Program-made: the position numbers and the translations under genes | Notes under the pieces: generated by a model | Told to the model about the DNA's origin: nothing | The model's database searches: none | What the model saw: the letters and a program-made list of their open reading frames with translations, nothing else | In this document: positions 25,830 through 37,280 of the stretch, in pieces | Position numbering within the stretch: position 1 is the first letter of the stretch | Layout: every line of letters begins with the position of its first letter | Assembly: GCA_945643635.1 (NCBI GenBank) | Contig: CALZFC010000251.1 | Span: 4,369,001-4,433,000 of the forward strand | DNA: 64,000 nt | Direction of reading: 5' to 3' | Origin: Allodiplogaster sudhausi | Lineage: Eukaryota > Nematoda > Chromadorea > Rhabditida > Diplogasteridae

Positions 25830-28275
25830 TCCTGCCCTCGAGCCTTCTCGACAGGCAAATTCGACATCATCAATGCCGCTGACACGGGCAACGCGCCGCT
25901 TTGAAGAGAGCTAAAAAAAAAAAAACTAGTACCAAATTATACTCACAATTAATGAAAATACTACAGATACTCAAAATTACTGAAAATTCACATTCTAGCT
26001 ATCAATACAAATAATAATACTAAATTAATCTTTTTTCATGCAACATGCATGTGCACCCACCAAGGCGGCTGCTAATTTTTTCATGTTTTCATTTATATGC
26101 TGCACATGAACAACCCTTTAGTGTCCCAGGAAAAAAATCTTGATGCTGAACTTTGCCTCCGCGCCAAAGTCACAGAGAAATGGTCAGAGCTGGAAGCGGC
26201 GAGCAACCAAAGCGGATTAATAAGCCTATTGCGAGGGTGGGCCACTAAGCGCCTGCTCTTCATACAGCCAATTTTATCCCTTTTTCGCTTTTTCCTTCTC
26301 GCTCTCCCCATCCTAAGCCCTCTTATTCTCTATCTTCTTCTGTGGAAACTTTTATTAGATTGGCAAGCTCCGTAGTCAGCATTCTACAATTTGTTTGGTT
26401 TATTTTTCAAAGCATCGATTTCGACTTTCTCCATTCCCAGGAAGTGACGGTTGCAATATGTAGTTTCTCATATGTCACCTATTGCACCAGTACTGAGAAA
26501 TTCGTCAATTTCTGCGGCATTTTTGTAGAGCAAAATTTCTCCGTTCTGCTTTAAGAGTGGCCTTTGTGACCACCTGCGAGAAGAGAGAGAGAATTCGGAT
26601 TAAACATTGAACATTTTGCGAAAGCGATATCTGCTTACGCATAAATGCGGTTTTAACGACTTGGCTTTCGATAATCATAGTCCCATGCATTTGCTCTACG
26701 AGGCACGGACACAATCGTAGCATTGACTGCGTAAAATAAATGCATAGGTTTCTTTGAAGGAAATTGAACAAATGAAATATTTAAAAAAGAACAAGAAAAT
26801 AAAAAAAGTGCAAATTTCAAAACGAATAAAATTAAGAAAAAAAAATCATAAATCATCAACCGAACCGAACGAGCGACGACGTTGTTGACAACGGCCACTT
26901 CGAGCTCACTCTACAAAACATACAGTAATTATCTATTGCTTCAATTAAATTCAAACATTTGCAAAAATATATATATTTTGTATCCAAAAAATTCTGGTTG
27001 AAAAAGCAGCACCGAGCGATTACTGGCAGGGCTCGCCTGCCGGGGAGCAGAAGGGGCGCGGAAGCCGTCCTCATAAGGAGCACCGGCGCCTGGCATTGTC
27101 TCCGCGTCCGCGTCACACTCCGTAACCACCTTATTCAATGTATTATTTATTGATTTTAATCTGGTTGCACGATATTAATTAGGTAATTAAACGAACACGA
27201 AGCTCAACCTTTATCTAATTCTAAATTTTTCTGATCGATCGTTGTCTCTCTAAATCACTTATCTCTCGCGCCGTGTGCCAGGCAAAAAATGAGAGGAGCT
27301 CGAATTCAAGAGCTCCTCTCATTAATACACCTTTTTCCTAGTGGCATTCACTAAAAGACTTTCATGGCAATCGTGTTCACTGTATTAAAATTCGACGGCG
27401 TCATGCGAATAACAAAAAGGTTTTGCTTCCAATTTCGCCAACCATTTTTGGCAAGCCGCCAGCCGGCTTGACATTGACCATCGGCAAGACATGAACTCGA
27501 GAGCGCGTTCGTCTCTGGAGCGAATCAAATTTAAAAAGGAATAATATATGTAAGGAAAAGATTTTTTATATGAATTGAGAATATTGTGTGAAAAGAAGAA
27601 GGAAAAAGGATTCGTAAAACAAAATGTACCCGTCGGAACTCGAGGACGTATTGGAGGATGCGGTCAACGAGGAAGAAGGCGTAGATCGACGAAATCATTA
27701 TGAGCGCCATGTCCGAGTACTGGATGCCTGTTGGAAAGTCAAGAAAAATAGTTTTTAATTAAAATTATTAACTTAATTTTTGAAATCAAGATTACAATGC
27801 ATTCTAAATTGAAAAGTATTTAGAAAATAATAATAAAGCCAAATGACCTGCATTAGCGAAGAGTGCGTCTAGTCTATCCATGCCGAACGCCTGATGAACG
27901 TATTTTTTACATACATACATTTACTTACATAAATCAAAATTTAAATATAAGAAAAAGCCAAAACTACTTACGGAATACATGTGGATATTCAAAACGATTA
28001 TTTATAGCATCGATATTTTAAATAATGACAACAAGAATTCTGAAAATTTTATGAAACAGAGAACAGTTACCACCACCTTTGGAATCATGATAAAAACGCA
28101 GCTGCCTGAGAGCGTCCCGATCCCTAATGCAATCAGGAAGGCCATCACTCGCTCGAATGCCTTTAAAGCAGAGAGAGAGATTGAGAGAGAAAGAGAGAGA
28201 AAGAGAGAGAGAGGATAAAGAGAGAGAGAGAGAGAGAGACAGAGAGGAGAAAGACGGAGAGGGAGATTGAGAGAA

Positions 28276-28316
<41 letters not shown>

Positions 28317-29666
28317 AGCCAGAGAACTCTTACCGAGAATGCCCGGATAAACATTTCTTTAAAAAAAAAACCGTTTTTGAGAGACATGGCAAGGCAGCGA
28401 GGCCAAGAGGGGCAGAGAACGAGCAGAGAGTTATGAAAGCGAGGCCGACGAGCCATACTGTAAATGGCAGAAAAAAGTTGTTTTAATAATTAAGAACAAC
28501 TTGATTCCATTTCCTAGATTTCGATAGATTTATGTATGTAAGTAAATCTACCATATTTTATTCTGATAAGACCTAAATCAACTGAATTATTTTCTCCGAT
28601 GACTCCAAAGCAATTGTGCAATTTCTTTTGCCACGTTGAGAGCCCTTTTTTATATTGTCAGCTACATATTTCGTTACCTTAATTTAACAAGATTGCTATG
28701 AACCCATAAGTACATACATATGTACGTCATAGATTCAGCAAGATTTGTGACAGCTCAGTGACTTAGTGACAACAGGATGCTGTGGTGCAAGAAATGTTGT
28801 TGTAGTTCCAAAGAGAGACCAACGAACATTCAATTGTAGTCGAGGTGATTCAGCGGAAAACCCCATTCATTCTAACCGCCTCCCATGCTCACAATGTAAT
28901 AACAGGTCGCTAACACCACGAATGTGCCTTTCTTATATCATTAATTTGTTTCCTTTTCATGGTTGTTGACGGGCTGTTTTGCATGTTTTACCAGTACTCT
29001 TTTTTTCGTCAGATAAAGTTCTTTCACCTCCAAGGGTATCCAAAGCCAGGCCCGGGCCCAATATAATAGCATTGGGGCCCGAACCAAGCCAGGCCAAAAA
29101 TTGGGGTCCCAGACACCCCCCCCCCTTCACGTCAGCTCCCGTTCTTTCTCTTCATTTCAGGTAAGGAGACTCTAGGCGAACCTTTCAAGGAGCCTCCCTC
29201 CTCGCCATCGCTAGAACCGACGCCGGAATCCGTGGTCGTCGTGGCAAAGGAATGGAATTCACTGAGGGCGTCGGAAATCAATTGCGAGACTTCAGCAGGA
29301 ATCGTATTCTATAAGATTAATTTAATTGTTTACTATACAGAATAAAGTTGCTTGATACATGTCAGAGACAATTAAATACGCACTTCTCACTTAGAACGTT
29401 TTGTAGAGGTAGGGGCAAAGAAGTGCGATCAAGAAAATGTGCTAAAAGAGCATGAGAAAGTGCTTTAGTAACCAAGAGAAAGTTGCCATTTGGAATAGCG
29501 AATTGAACCCGAGAGTACGTGACTGAATTAAGCGCGCGAGATAGGTTTAGCCGGCACAGGAATTGGATTATTTTGTGCTTATACATTATAAGCCTGCATT
29601 TGCAAAGAGTAGAGAAAGAAGCAAGAAGATAGTGGCAAGAAAGCGGAAAATACAGCTGGATAGCAT
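22958..29666 (-). CDS. ZIP (SLC39)-like membrane protein lacking metal ligands
   Basis: Minus-strand exons include a signal peptide near 29,666-29,590 (MLSSCIFRFLATIFLLLSLL), an extracellular exon near 29,316-29,165, TM1 28457-28334, TM2 28160-28077 (ALGIGTLSGSCVFIMIP), 27890-27848, TM3 27727-27630, loop exons near 27,126-27,010, 26,912-26,866 and 25377-25330, 24558-24484, TM4 24290-24221 plus 23979-23899 (NNFFDAMGMGAAF, then QQFPQEVG), 23808-23710, 23479-23388 (ISAGMYLYVFLGTL) and 23113-22958 (PEIRES... stop). Order, spacing and the GTLSG, GAAF and AGMYLY words identify the LIV-1-type ZIP family, which moves zinc or other metals. The family's HNxxD in TM4 is NNFFD and HExPHE in TM5 is QQFPQE; the D and H of TM2 are S and I. 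Transport of zinc is therefore doubtful. Two introns here need GC donors. A run of ten T in the TM1 exon leaves its phase unresolved. Confidence 0.8.
25797..25826 (+). repeat. (CT)n microsatellite
   Basis: Pure CT tract inside the ZIP-like gene, in or beside an intron. A possible minus-strand exon directly follows at about 25,902-25,830, ending in a GAG/GTGAGAG donor, but its frame is not settled. Confidence 0.9.
27288..27323. repeat. Perfect 14-bp hairpin
   Basis: AATGAGAGGAGCTC at 27,288-27,301 is followed after eight bases (GAATTCAA) by its exact inverse at 27,310-27,323. It lies in an intron of the ZIP-like gene. It may be a fold in the pre-mRNA or the core of a dead foldback element. 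Confidence 0.8.
28169..28316 (+). repeat. (GA)n microsatellite
   Basis: GA-rich purine tract in the intron between the TM1 and TM2 exons of the ZIP-like gene. It begins only nine bases from the TM2 exon acceptor, so on the transcribed strand it forms the polypyrimidine tract upstream of that exon. Confidence 0.9.
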
Positions 29667-29699
29667 CACAGTCCCCGTTTTGAATATTGTTTTTTGACC

Positions 29700-30732
29700 A
29701 TATTAAATTATTTATTATTCAAAGATGCAATATATTTGATAATTTGTCTTTTAAACGAATTAAAAAATTAAGTTTTACAGTTCAGCATAGCCATAGAAAG
29801 TGAGAGGAAAAAAGGGGGAAAATTAAAGATAAAATAAAAAGAATAATTAATACTAACCATCGAGGTCGACACTTAGAGTTCCTCTGTGGCGAATGCACCG
29901 ACCCCTAGGCCTTTTTAGGACAGGAAAAATCTGATGGTGAGAGAGAAATAGGGAGAGAGAGGGCGGAGGAAAAGGCAAATTCACGACGAGCACGAATCAG
30001 TCTATGCAGAAGGGCCGCCATTGGAATGTATAAGTACTAAAGCGCTTGTAGCCAATCTCTCCCCCTCTCTCCTTCTCACCATCTCTCTCACTTTCCCCAA
30101 CTGTCTCTCTCCCTCTCTCTCTCTTTCTCTCTCCCTCTCTCTCTCTCTCTGTCTCTCTCCCTCTCTCTCTGTCTCTCTCCCTCCCTGTCCCCTCCCCTTT
30201 ACCTTTCACTAACTCTCCGTCTCTCTGCACAGTGGGTCCGTCTATGATCTTTCCCACCCACTCTCTTGCTACTCATCTATTCAAAATGGCAAGAATTGCA
30301 TAAGCGGTATCTGTTCCTCTTTATTGTTACTGCTCATCTCCATGGATTTTTGTACTCCTCTTCATCTCTCTCTTCCTCTCTCTCTCATCCTCTCTCATCC
30401 TCTCTCTCTCTCTCTCTCTTATTTTCTTTCTTACTCCATTGTGCCCCTCTTTCTTTACTTTGTGAATAGGAACAAAGTTCCGCCTGCTCTTTTCTCTGCT
30501 TCGGTGTGTCTCATTTCTCTCTCTTCATCAACTTTATCATTCTTTTCACCTCTTCCATCAACTCCATCTATCAGTTTCAACACTTTATGTAATCACCAAG
30601 GTTTCGCCCTCAACTTTCCCAGCAGTCATCGAATGGACTGATCGCATCTCCTCTCTCTCTCTCTCCCTCTCTCTCTCTCATTGTCTCTCTCTCCCTCTCT
30701 CTCTCCCTCTCTCCCTCTATCTCTCCCTCTCT

Positions 30733-30781
<49 letters not shown>

Positions 30782-31440
30782 AACACCCACGATGCGTTCA
30801 TATCCCCGAGAATAATGTGGATTATTATTCTTTCTGAAGAAGGAAACATTTACGTTAACTATTTACGAGCGGTTCTTACTTATGCAAAATTATATTTTTT
30901 ATTGGAAACATTACTTTAGCAAGTAGAACAACAATCGTCGTGGCTAGCCTAATAAGAAAGCAAATAGGCCAAGATATTAAACTTTTTTCTTTAGCATTAT
31001 TTTCATATTTCAGTTTTTATGCACTTGCAGCAAACAAAAACAGATTTATCTTGGAGATAAAGTCCATTGAACAATGCGTTCTCAAATATGACCATGATCG
31101 ACAATTATTATAGGAATTAAGTTGTGATAAGGTAAAACCTCTCGAAAGAGCAAGAAATAAAAAAGTGAAGAATGTGTTGTTTGGGCTGCAAACTTTCAAA
31201 TGTCATTCGAAAAGCTAAACGAACTTTAAATGTTTCTCCCATCGGTTTTCTCCCATTCAAACTTTAAATCCTTATATTATCTTTCTTCTCCATCCTTACA
31301 AAAATTTGGAAAAAAGAAGCGACATATTCAGTCATGGTTTTGGATATTTTATTTATAAGAATGGGCTTACTTACAATTTGTTCGATATTCGCTGGCAACT
31401 TGTCAATGAAGTTGTTCACTATTAGAGACATTAATTTCTG
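29700..31440. other. Intergenic, pyrimidine-rich simple sequence
   Basis: Contains (CT)n tracts at about 30,055-30,190, 30,370-30,420 and 30,645-30,780. No exon with recognisable protein was found. Open frames here are serine/leucine or arginine/glutamate runs caused by the CT/GA repeats. Confidence 0.7.
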
Positions 31441-31489
31441 TTCTTTCTTCAATGTTTGTTTCCCTAATTGTTGTCGTGTTTCAGGGATG

Positions 31490-31775
31490 TCGTGGATAGC
31501 TCACAGGACACTTCTAACACCTTTAACATCACATCCAATGCAATGTCGAAATCATCGAGGCCGAGTGAGAATTCGTGGAAGGTTTGATTTGATGATTAAT
31601 GTCCGGGACTTCTACTCGCTAGTCTGCTGTCGACCCGCTGTAAGAATCATGTCAATGAGTTCCTATATGAAAAAGCAAGAACTTTTATTAACGAATTCAG
31701 TGCAATACTTGCCGAGACCAGCAACGCCATCATCAGAAATCGCACTCGAGTGGCCACCACCGAGTGACAATTTTG
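31490..31775 (+). pseudogene. Decayed MPEG1-like fragment, locus F
   Basis: About 31,630-31,770 encodes NHVNEFLYEKARTFINEF and then SNAIIRNRT, aligning with exon 3 of the MPEG1-like genes and, at DNA level, with fragment E on the other arm (shared CGAC-CGC, GAATCATG and ACGAATTC blocks). A serine/threonine-rich stretch after a TTTCAG at 31,494 may be part of exon 2. Frames are broken. It sits next to gene X copy 2, mirroring the E-X order of the left arm. Confidence 0.45.
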
Positions 31776-31869
31776 AGCACCTTCAATATTTACTCGTAGA
31801 TTTATGTGGTACTTTAACTCTGCCCTTAATTTTAATCCGACCTTCAGTACACCACCCTTAATATATTTC

Positions 31870-33225
31870 TGACCTTTCATATGTTCACTTTGCCTCACTT
31901 TCCTGTCAATTCTAGCTCCTCCTCCTCATTCTCCCTTCCCATCGTCTTCCGAGGAAGGTTGACTCCTCTTCTCATCTCTTTTTGCCGTTATGAGCCTTCC
32001 TTCGTCATTCTCTTCATCTTCAGAAGTCTCCTCTTCGGTCGCTTTCGAAGCCAGTCTGTCAGTTCATCTTTTTTATTATAAATTAATTTTTCCCTTAAAT
32101 AAAGGAGAAAAATATTAATGAAAAAATGATAAAAAATTTCCTGCAGGCCCCGCCTCCTCGTGCCTCCTCCGCACCAGCGACTCGAAGTCGAATTGCGACT
32201 TCTCGAGAAGGAATCTCGCACGCTCGAGAATGCCGTCAGATTCCTTTGACATTTACTTTCAAATCAACCCAAATAAATTATTCAGATTTATTAAGAAATA
32301 GATAAATTTCAGGCTTGGATCCCTCATTTCTAACGTTATTTTAGCCAATTTACTTGCATTTAGCTGAACCGGCGGCTGGAGCGGCTTCGCGAACTGCAGC
32401 GAGTGCAGAAAGTGGCCAGCGAGGCGGAGAGCAAACTGGGCGAGCTGCTCAAGAAGGGCAAGATGCAGAAGGGAAAGCATGGAGACAAGGTCAGAAAGGG
32501 AGATGAGAGGGTAGGAGAGAGGAAAAAGGGTGAAGAAGAGAAGAGGAGAAGGAGAGAGAAAGAGAAGGAGCAAGATGGGGAGAAGAGGGAAAACAGATGG
32601 TGGGGAAGGAGAGATACTCAGAAAGAAAGAGGTGACAAGAATGGAAAAGAAAAAGAAAGAAAATGGTAAGACATGCAGAATGAATATGAATTGAGATAGA
32701 TGAGAAAGAAATGTATTCCGATTTCAGGCCTATTACGGCAGTTTCGAATTCTTCACCGTCCTTAAAGAGGTTCTTTTAGACAAGCACTTTGCTCTGTATT
32801 TGTTTTTTTTCGGTCGTGCCGACAAGAGGAAAGTATGAAAAAGAACGAAAGAGAGAGTGAGGAAATACAAGGAAGTGGCAATAGGAAAGCCAGAGAAATT
32901 TTCTTTCAGGTGCGCGCTCGAATAGCCCGTTCGGTGGCTGACCTTTCCCGCCTCGCCAAGAAATGCAACGACCGCCGACTCGTCCAGGCCGCCGACGTGT
33001 TCACCGACGCCGCCAACGCGGCCATCGCAGCTCTCCAGAAGGTCGCCTTTCCACTCTCCTTCTCTGATGCTCTCTTCCTCTCTCACTCTCTTCCTCTCTC
33101 ACTCTCTTCCTCTCTCTCTCCCTCTCTCTCCGTCTCTCTCTCTTCCTCTCTCTCTCTCTTCCTCTCTCTCTCTTCCTCTCTCTCTCCCTCTCTCTCCGTC
33201 TCTCTCTCTTTATCTCTCTCTCTCT

Positions 33226-33267
<42 letters not shown>

Positions 33268-33605
33268 ACCATCCCCTCTCTCCCTCGCTCTCGCAATTCG
33301 GTTTCATTTTTCCTCTTCAGCACACGGATGAATCCGCGTTCGCCATTGCGGAGCCTGGCTTTGGTTAATTCAACTTTATTTAACATTTCTTTTTCTTTTT
33401 TTGAAAATAACACTGAGTTTATCTTATAATTCAACTTGCAGACCTCTACGTGAACACGTCGACTTCGGCGTCTGCAAGTTCGGTCGATCTCAGTGCATTC
33501 GGCAAGCAGAAGAAATGAAGAGACGAAAGGATGAAGAAAGAAAAGCGAGCTTCGTCCTTCTCTCCCTACGATAAAGCTTGAATTTGGATTGGCCTTTAGC
33601 ACACT
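31870..33605 (+). CDS. Gene X, copy 2 (inverted duplicate)
   Basis: Same exons as copy 1 on the opposite strand: about 32,150-32,235 (HQRLEVELRLLEKES), about 32,370-32,490 (LERLRELQRVQKVASEAES), about 32,728-32,780 (AYYGSFEFFTVLKEVLL) and 32,910-33,041 (RARIARSVADLSRLAKKCND through AAIAALQK). The 44-residue last exon is unchanged at protein level between copies, while flanking introns differ by substitutions and repeat length. That pattern is compatible with either recent duplication or constraint. Family not recognised, and start and stop not located. Confidence 0.5.
33055..33268 (+). repeat. (CT)n microsatellite of gene X copy 2
   Basis: Mirror of the GA tract at 9,066-9,352, about 70 bases shorter. 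Confidence 0.95.
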
Positions 33606-33609
33606 AACC

Positions 33610-35400
33610 GAGAAACGATGAAAACAGTCCTAGAAATATTGGGGGCTAACCATGAGAAGACTTAAATAGAAAAAAGTAAAGAATCATTGTCTCAATTTCA
33701 CACACATTTGAAGAGATTTGTATGTAAGTTGTAAAGCAAAGAGAATTCATTTTTTACTTTACAGGAATAATTTTATAATATTCTTTGTAATTGATCCTGC
33801 CATTAGTTATCCAGCAGCTACCCTTCTGTGCTTGCTGCGTTGCTTGTGGGTTTTAATCCTGGATCAAGAATTCGTTTTGGGAACCTATCTTCTTACGGAA
33901 TCGCAGTGATCGGCCATGGCCCTCTTGGGCGGATGCCAATCAGAAATAATCAGCCTCAAAGTCGGCTGGTCGACAGGAATCTCTTGGTGAGTCGGATTTT
34001 TTTAATTTCTGTTAACAGAATTTTAAACATTCCCACAATTCTGAAAAATTTGCCAAGTTAATAGCTATCCCGGAATCGCTCACTATGAATACGCTCACAA
34101 GCAAGAGGATACGGGTCTGCTCGGTTAGAGCCGCTACGAGCAGCGTTGAACTAAATGCAAGATCTCACATGCGAATCACTGCTTGCGGATCTGCATTTGC
34201 CTTCGACATAACATACATAACAACTAGAAGCAGATGATGTTATCTACTCTTAATCATTACGGTGAACCTAAACCTTCTCATCATTAACCTCTAACCTCAA
34301 TCATTAACTTGAACTGACTGATCTCGTCATCTCCATGGCCCGTTTCCCAGGTTCAGCAGATGCCACCCTGCGAAGTAGTATCTCAGACTATCACGAGGTA
34401 GAAGAAGAATAGATTGAAAACGGTCACAATGAATGATAGGAGCCGGTCGCACTGATTGTTAGTGAGAGAAAGGGGAGTTACTGAAAAGGGAAAAAAGGGA
34501 ATGGAGGAGAGACGAGAAAAGGGGAGTGTGGAAAACGAATTGTACAAAGGAAGAAGTGAAGTAAATAGCGAAAACGATCAAACTACTAAACTTGTATGAA
34601 CAATATACCCTAAATTATGCCGCCCTGGATATTCCGGCCACTAATTTGTGATATTTGCGTAAAGGAAGGAGTTGTTTTTAAATACTAAAATGTTTGTAGT
34701 GGCTTACCAATATCAAAAAGAAATGGTGACGCTAATGCCTGTAACGATGCGGAAGCAAACCGGTTGATGTTTTCTTAAAAAGTTGAACACTGGACAGGGA
34801 TGTTAAGTAATTCTAAATAAAGTAATTTTACAATTATAAAAATAAAAATAGAATTTACATACACGAAATAATTCAAGATTTGTATGAGGATGATAGCAAA
34901 CAGCGTAAACTAAATGACGAATTCTTTTCCGTGTAGGACGCTTCTTCAATTCATTTACTTGAGTCACTTGCTGTGCGGAAAGCATCATGTGCCCTGCAAA
35001 TGTGGATGAATGTAATCAAAATTTGTCAAGATGCCGTACAAAGTGACGCCGAATTTCAAAATAAACGATGAGTGGAATCCAAAAGGCGCGCGAGAGAGCA
35101 CATGAGGATGAGAGACAAACAAACAAGCCTATTCCAGAAAGAGAACGCCAAAAATGGTTGACATGCTTGTTCCGACGAAGTTGATTTAGTCATGCATGCT
35201 AGCATATAACGCGCCCTCAAGATAGGAACTTCTCAAGTCGGCTTCAAGCGCAGTTTTTCGGGGATAATTTTCGCTCTTTTATGCCTCTCGTATGTATGTA
35301 TGTACGTACATACATATGTTATGCAATTAAAAGAATCTGGGGGGGCATGGTCACCATCTGAAATCCAACATTAGGTTCTCTTTGGACGGATGGCTTCGTT
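33610..35400. other. Intergenic, no gene recognised
   Basis: This gap separates gene X copy 2 from pseudogene B. The equivalent gap on the left arm (7.0-8.7 kb) shows no obvious similarity, so at least one was replaced after duplication. It contains the second copy of the 283-430 repeat. Confidence 0.5.
35045..35215 (+). repeat. Dispersed repeat, copy 2
   Basis: Same-orientation relative of 283-430, with the AAATAAACGATGAGTGGAA block and small indels that break any shared frame. Confidence 0.7.
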
Positions 35401-35416
35401 TTTATAGCACTGCCAT

Positions 35417-37258
35417 GCTATCGATTGGCTGACTGCTCACGGCAGCCTTACTGCATCTTCCAATCGCGACTCCGAATGCCGTTGCTCTCGGATCTGACGT
35501 TTCTTCGCCCGATTCGCCGCCGCCTCCCGCGTGCTGCGACGCGGACTGCTGCGCGTTGCGGCCAGACGCGCCAGCGCTTCGAAGGCGCCGTTGGCCAAGG
35601 CTACGACGCACTCACCACCCTCAGGGCGTGCCAAGTCTACGCTGTAACTTATGATGAGTGCAAGACGACCGCTTGGTTACTCATCCTTCATTTATGTATG
35701 TCATAAAAGTGCAATGTTTTGCAAAAAATGTTTTACAGTTATTTCTTTCATAAAATACGTTTTATTAAATGTAACTTGAAATGTGCTTCAAAAATTCAGA
35801 ACTTTTTTTTTCAGGCGCGCTACCTCCTCCCTGATTTCGTCTCTGCGATCCCCGTCCTTTCAACCAAGTTGACACAGACGGGCGAGTTCTTCTCGTCCCT
35901 TGAAGAGGCAGCCAAATCGAACGGAGGAGGATAGTCATTAGAAGTTATCATAAAAGGCGTTAGCGCAAGCTTCTCGCATGAATATCAGAACACGAAGAAG
36001 AAGATGTTCGAACTCAAGTCCAGGTAAGAGCGTGCGCAGAGAGTGAATATACAATCATTACATTTTTTTTCATTTTAAGTGAATATATGTATACTGATAA
36101 TATCCATTTAGAGTACACATAATATCTTTTTTTCACCAGTTATGCATGAATGTTCACATGAACATAAGTAAATTGACAAATCTTGCTTTATTAACTACTT
36201 TAAATTTGCGTCTGAATCGAAGACTTCCGTCTCCATCTTCAGCATGGTGTCTTCTCGGTTCGAGCACCACGGCTATGACGTCATAATTGACACAGCGGCT
36301 CCGTTCGAGCAGAGCTTCGAGAATCGACTTGACGCAATTGCAAGCGCAATCAGAAAGAATCTTACAAATCGAGCAAAATATGAGGTGCAAGGAAAAAAAA
36401 AATATATATATATATATGTACATATGTATGTATATGCCAAGATATATACAAACACATCTATACATCTGCATAATTATGATTGCAATATTGTGTAAATTTA
36501 ATATGAATTAAGTATGGAAATAAACTAATGTTCATTATTAGGCTGAGCTTGTCATTCGAAACTGCGGAACGCACGTCGTGACGAGGGCCAAGTTGACCGC
36601 CATCGTGCAGCAGGTAAAAATGGACGCCAAAACATATATTTTACAGAATCTCTGAAAACTGCATGCTCGTTAATGACATTAATTTTTTCCATGAACTAGT
36701 AACAAAGCATGCTTCCTCCCCGAGTATCCGCTGTAAATATAAAGAAAAAGTCTAAGCCGTTCAGAACATCTACGTGTCATCGGAAATAAGGAATGAATCG
36801 GAAGAGGACCGCGCCGTCTTCTGCGCCGGTATCGCAGCTGAATTTTCCAAGGAAGCCAAGTTTAAATCGTCGGTCAGTGTTAACTCCTCCGAAACCAAGC
36901 GTACGGAGATAGAGAGGATGAAGCGTCACACTGAGCTGGTTTTTTCATTTTAAGTGAATATATGTATACTGATAATATCCATTTAGAGTACACATAATAT
37001 CTTTTTTTCACCAGTTATGCATGAATGTTCACATGAACATAAGTAAATTGACAAATCTTGCTTTATTAACTACTTTACATTTGCGTCTGAATCGAAGACT
37101 TCCGTCTCCATCTTCAGCATGGTGTCTTCTCGGTTCGAGCACCACGGCTATGACGTCATCACTGACACAGCGGCTCCGTTCGAGCAAAGCTTCGAGAATC
37201 GACTTGACGCAATTGCCAACGCACTCAGAAGAATCTAACAAATCGTGCAAACTATGAG
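35417..37258 (+). pseudogene. MPEG1-like pseudogene B (exons 1-5, multiply broken)
   Basis: Inverted near-copy of locus A. Exon 1 starts at 35,417 but the sixth codon is TGA where A has TGG. The exon 1 donor reads CT instead of GT at 35,672. Exon 2 (35,815-36,023) has lost five bases at its start and keeps the same internal TAG (35,932-35,934) as locus A. Exons 3 (36,243-36,384) and 4 (36,542-36,613) are intact in outline. Exon 5 (from 36,765) is cut off near 36,940, where a second copy of intron 2 end plus exon 3 (36,941-37,258) begins. Beyond it lies an inverted-repeat element. The gene is dead. Confidence 0.85.
36941..37258 (+). repeat. Local duplicate of intron 2 and exon 3 of pseudogene B
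   Basis: Nearly identical to about 36,065-36,384, starting inside a T run and including the full exon 3. It interrupts exon 5. In this second copy exon 3 has lost a base near its end, breaking the frame. Confidence 0.85.
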
Positions 37259-37280
37259 GTGCGAACAATATCCATATATA

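Noticed and set aside
26097..26375. 92-codon plus-strand frame with a hydrophobic end
   Set aside because: It lies inside the minus-strand ZIP-like gene, has no family match, and its hydrophobic tail comes from a pyrimidine-rich stretch.
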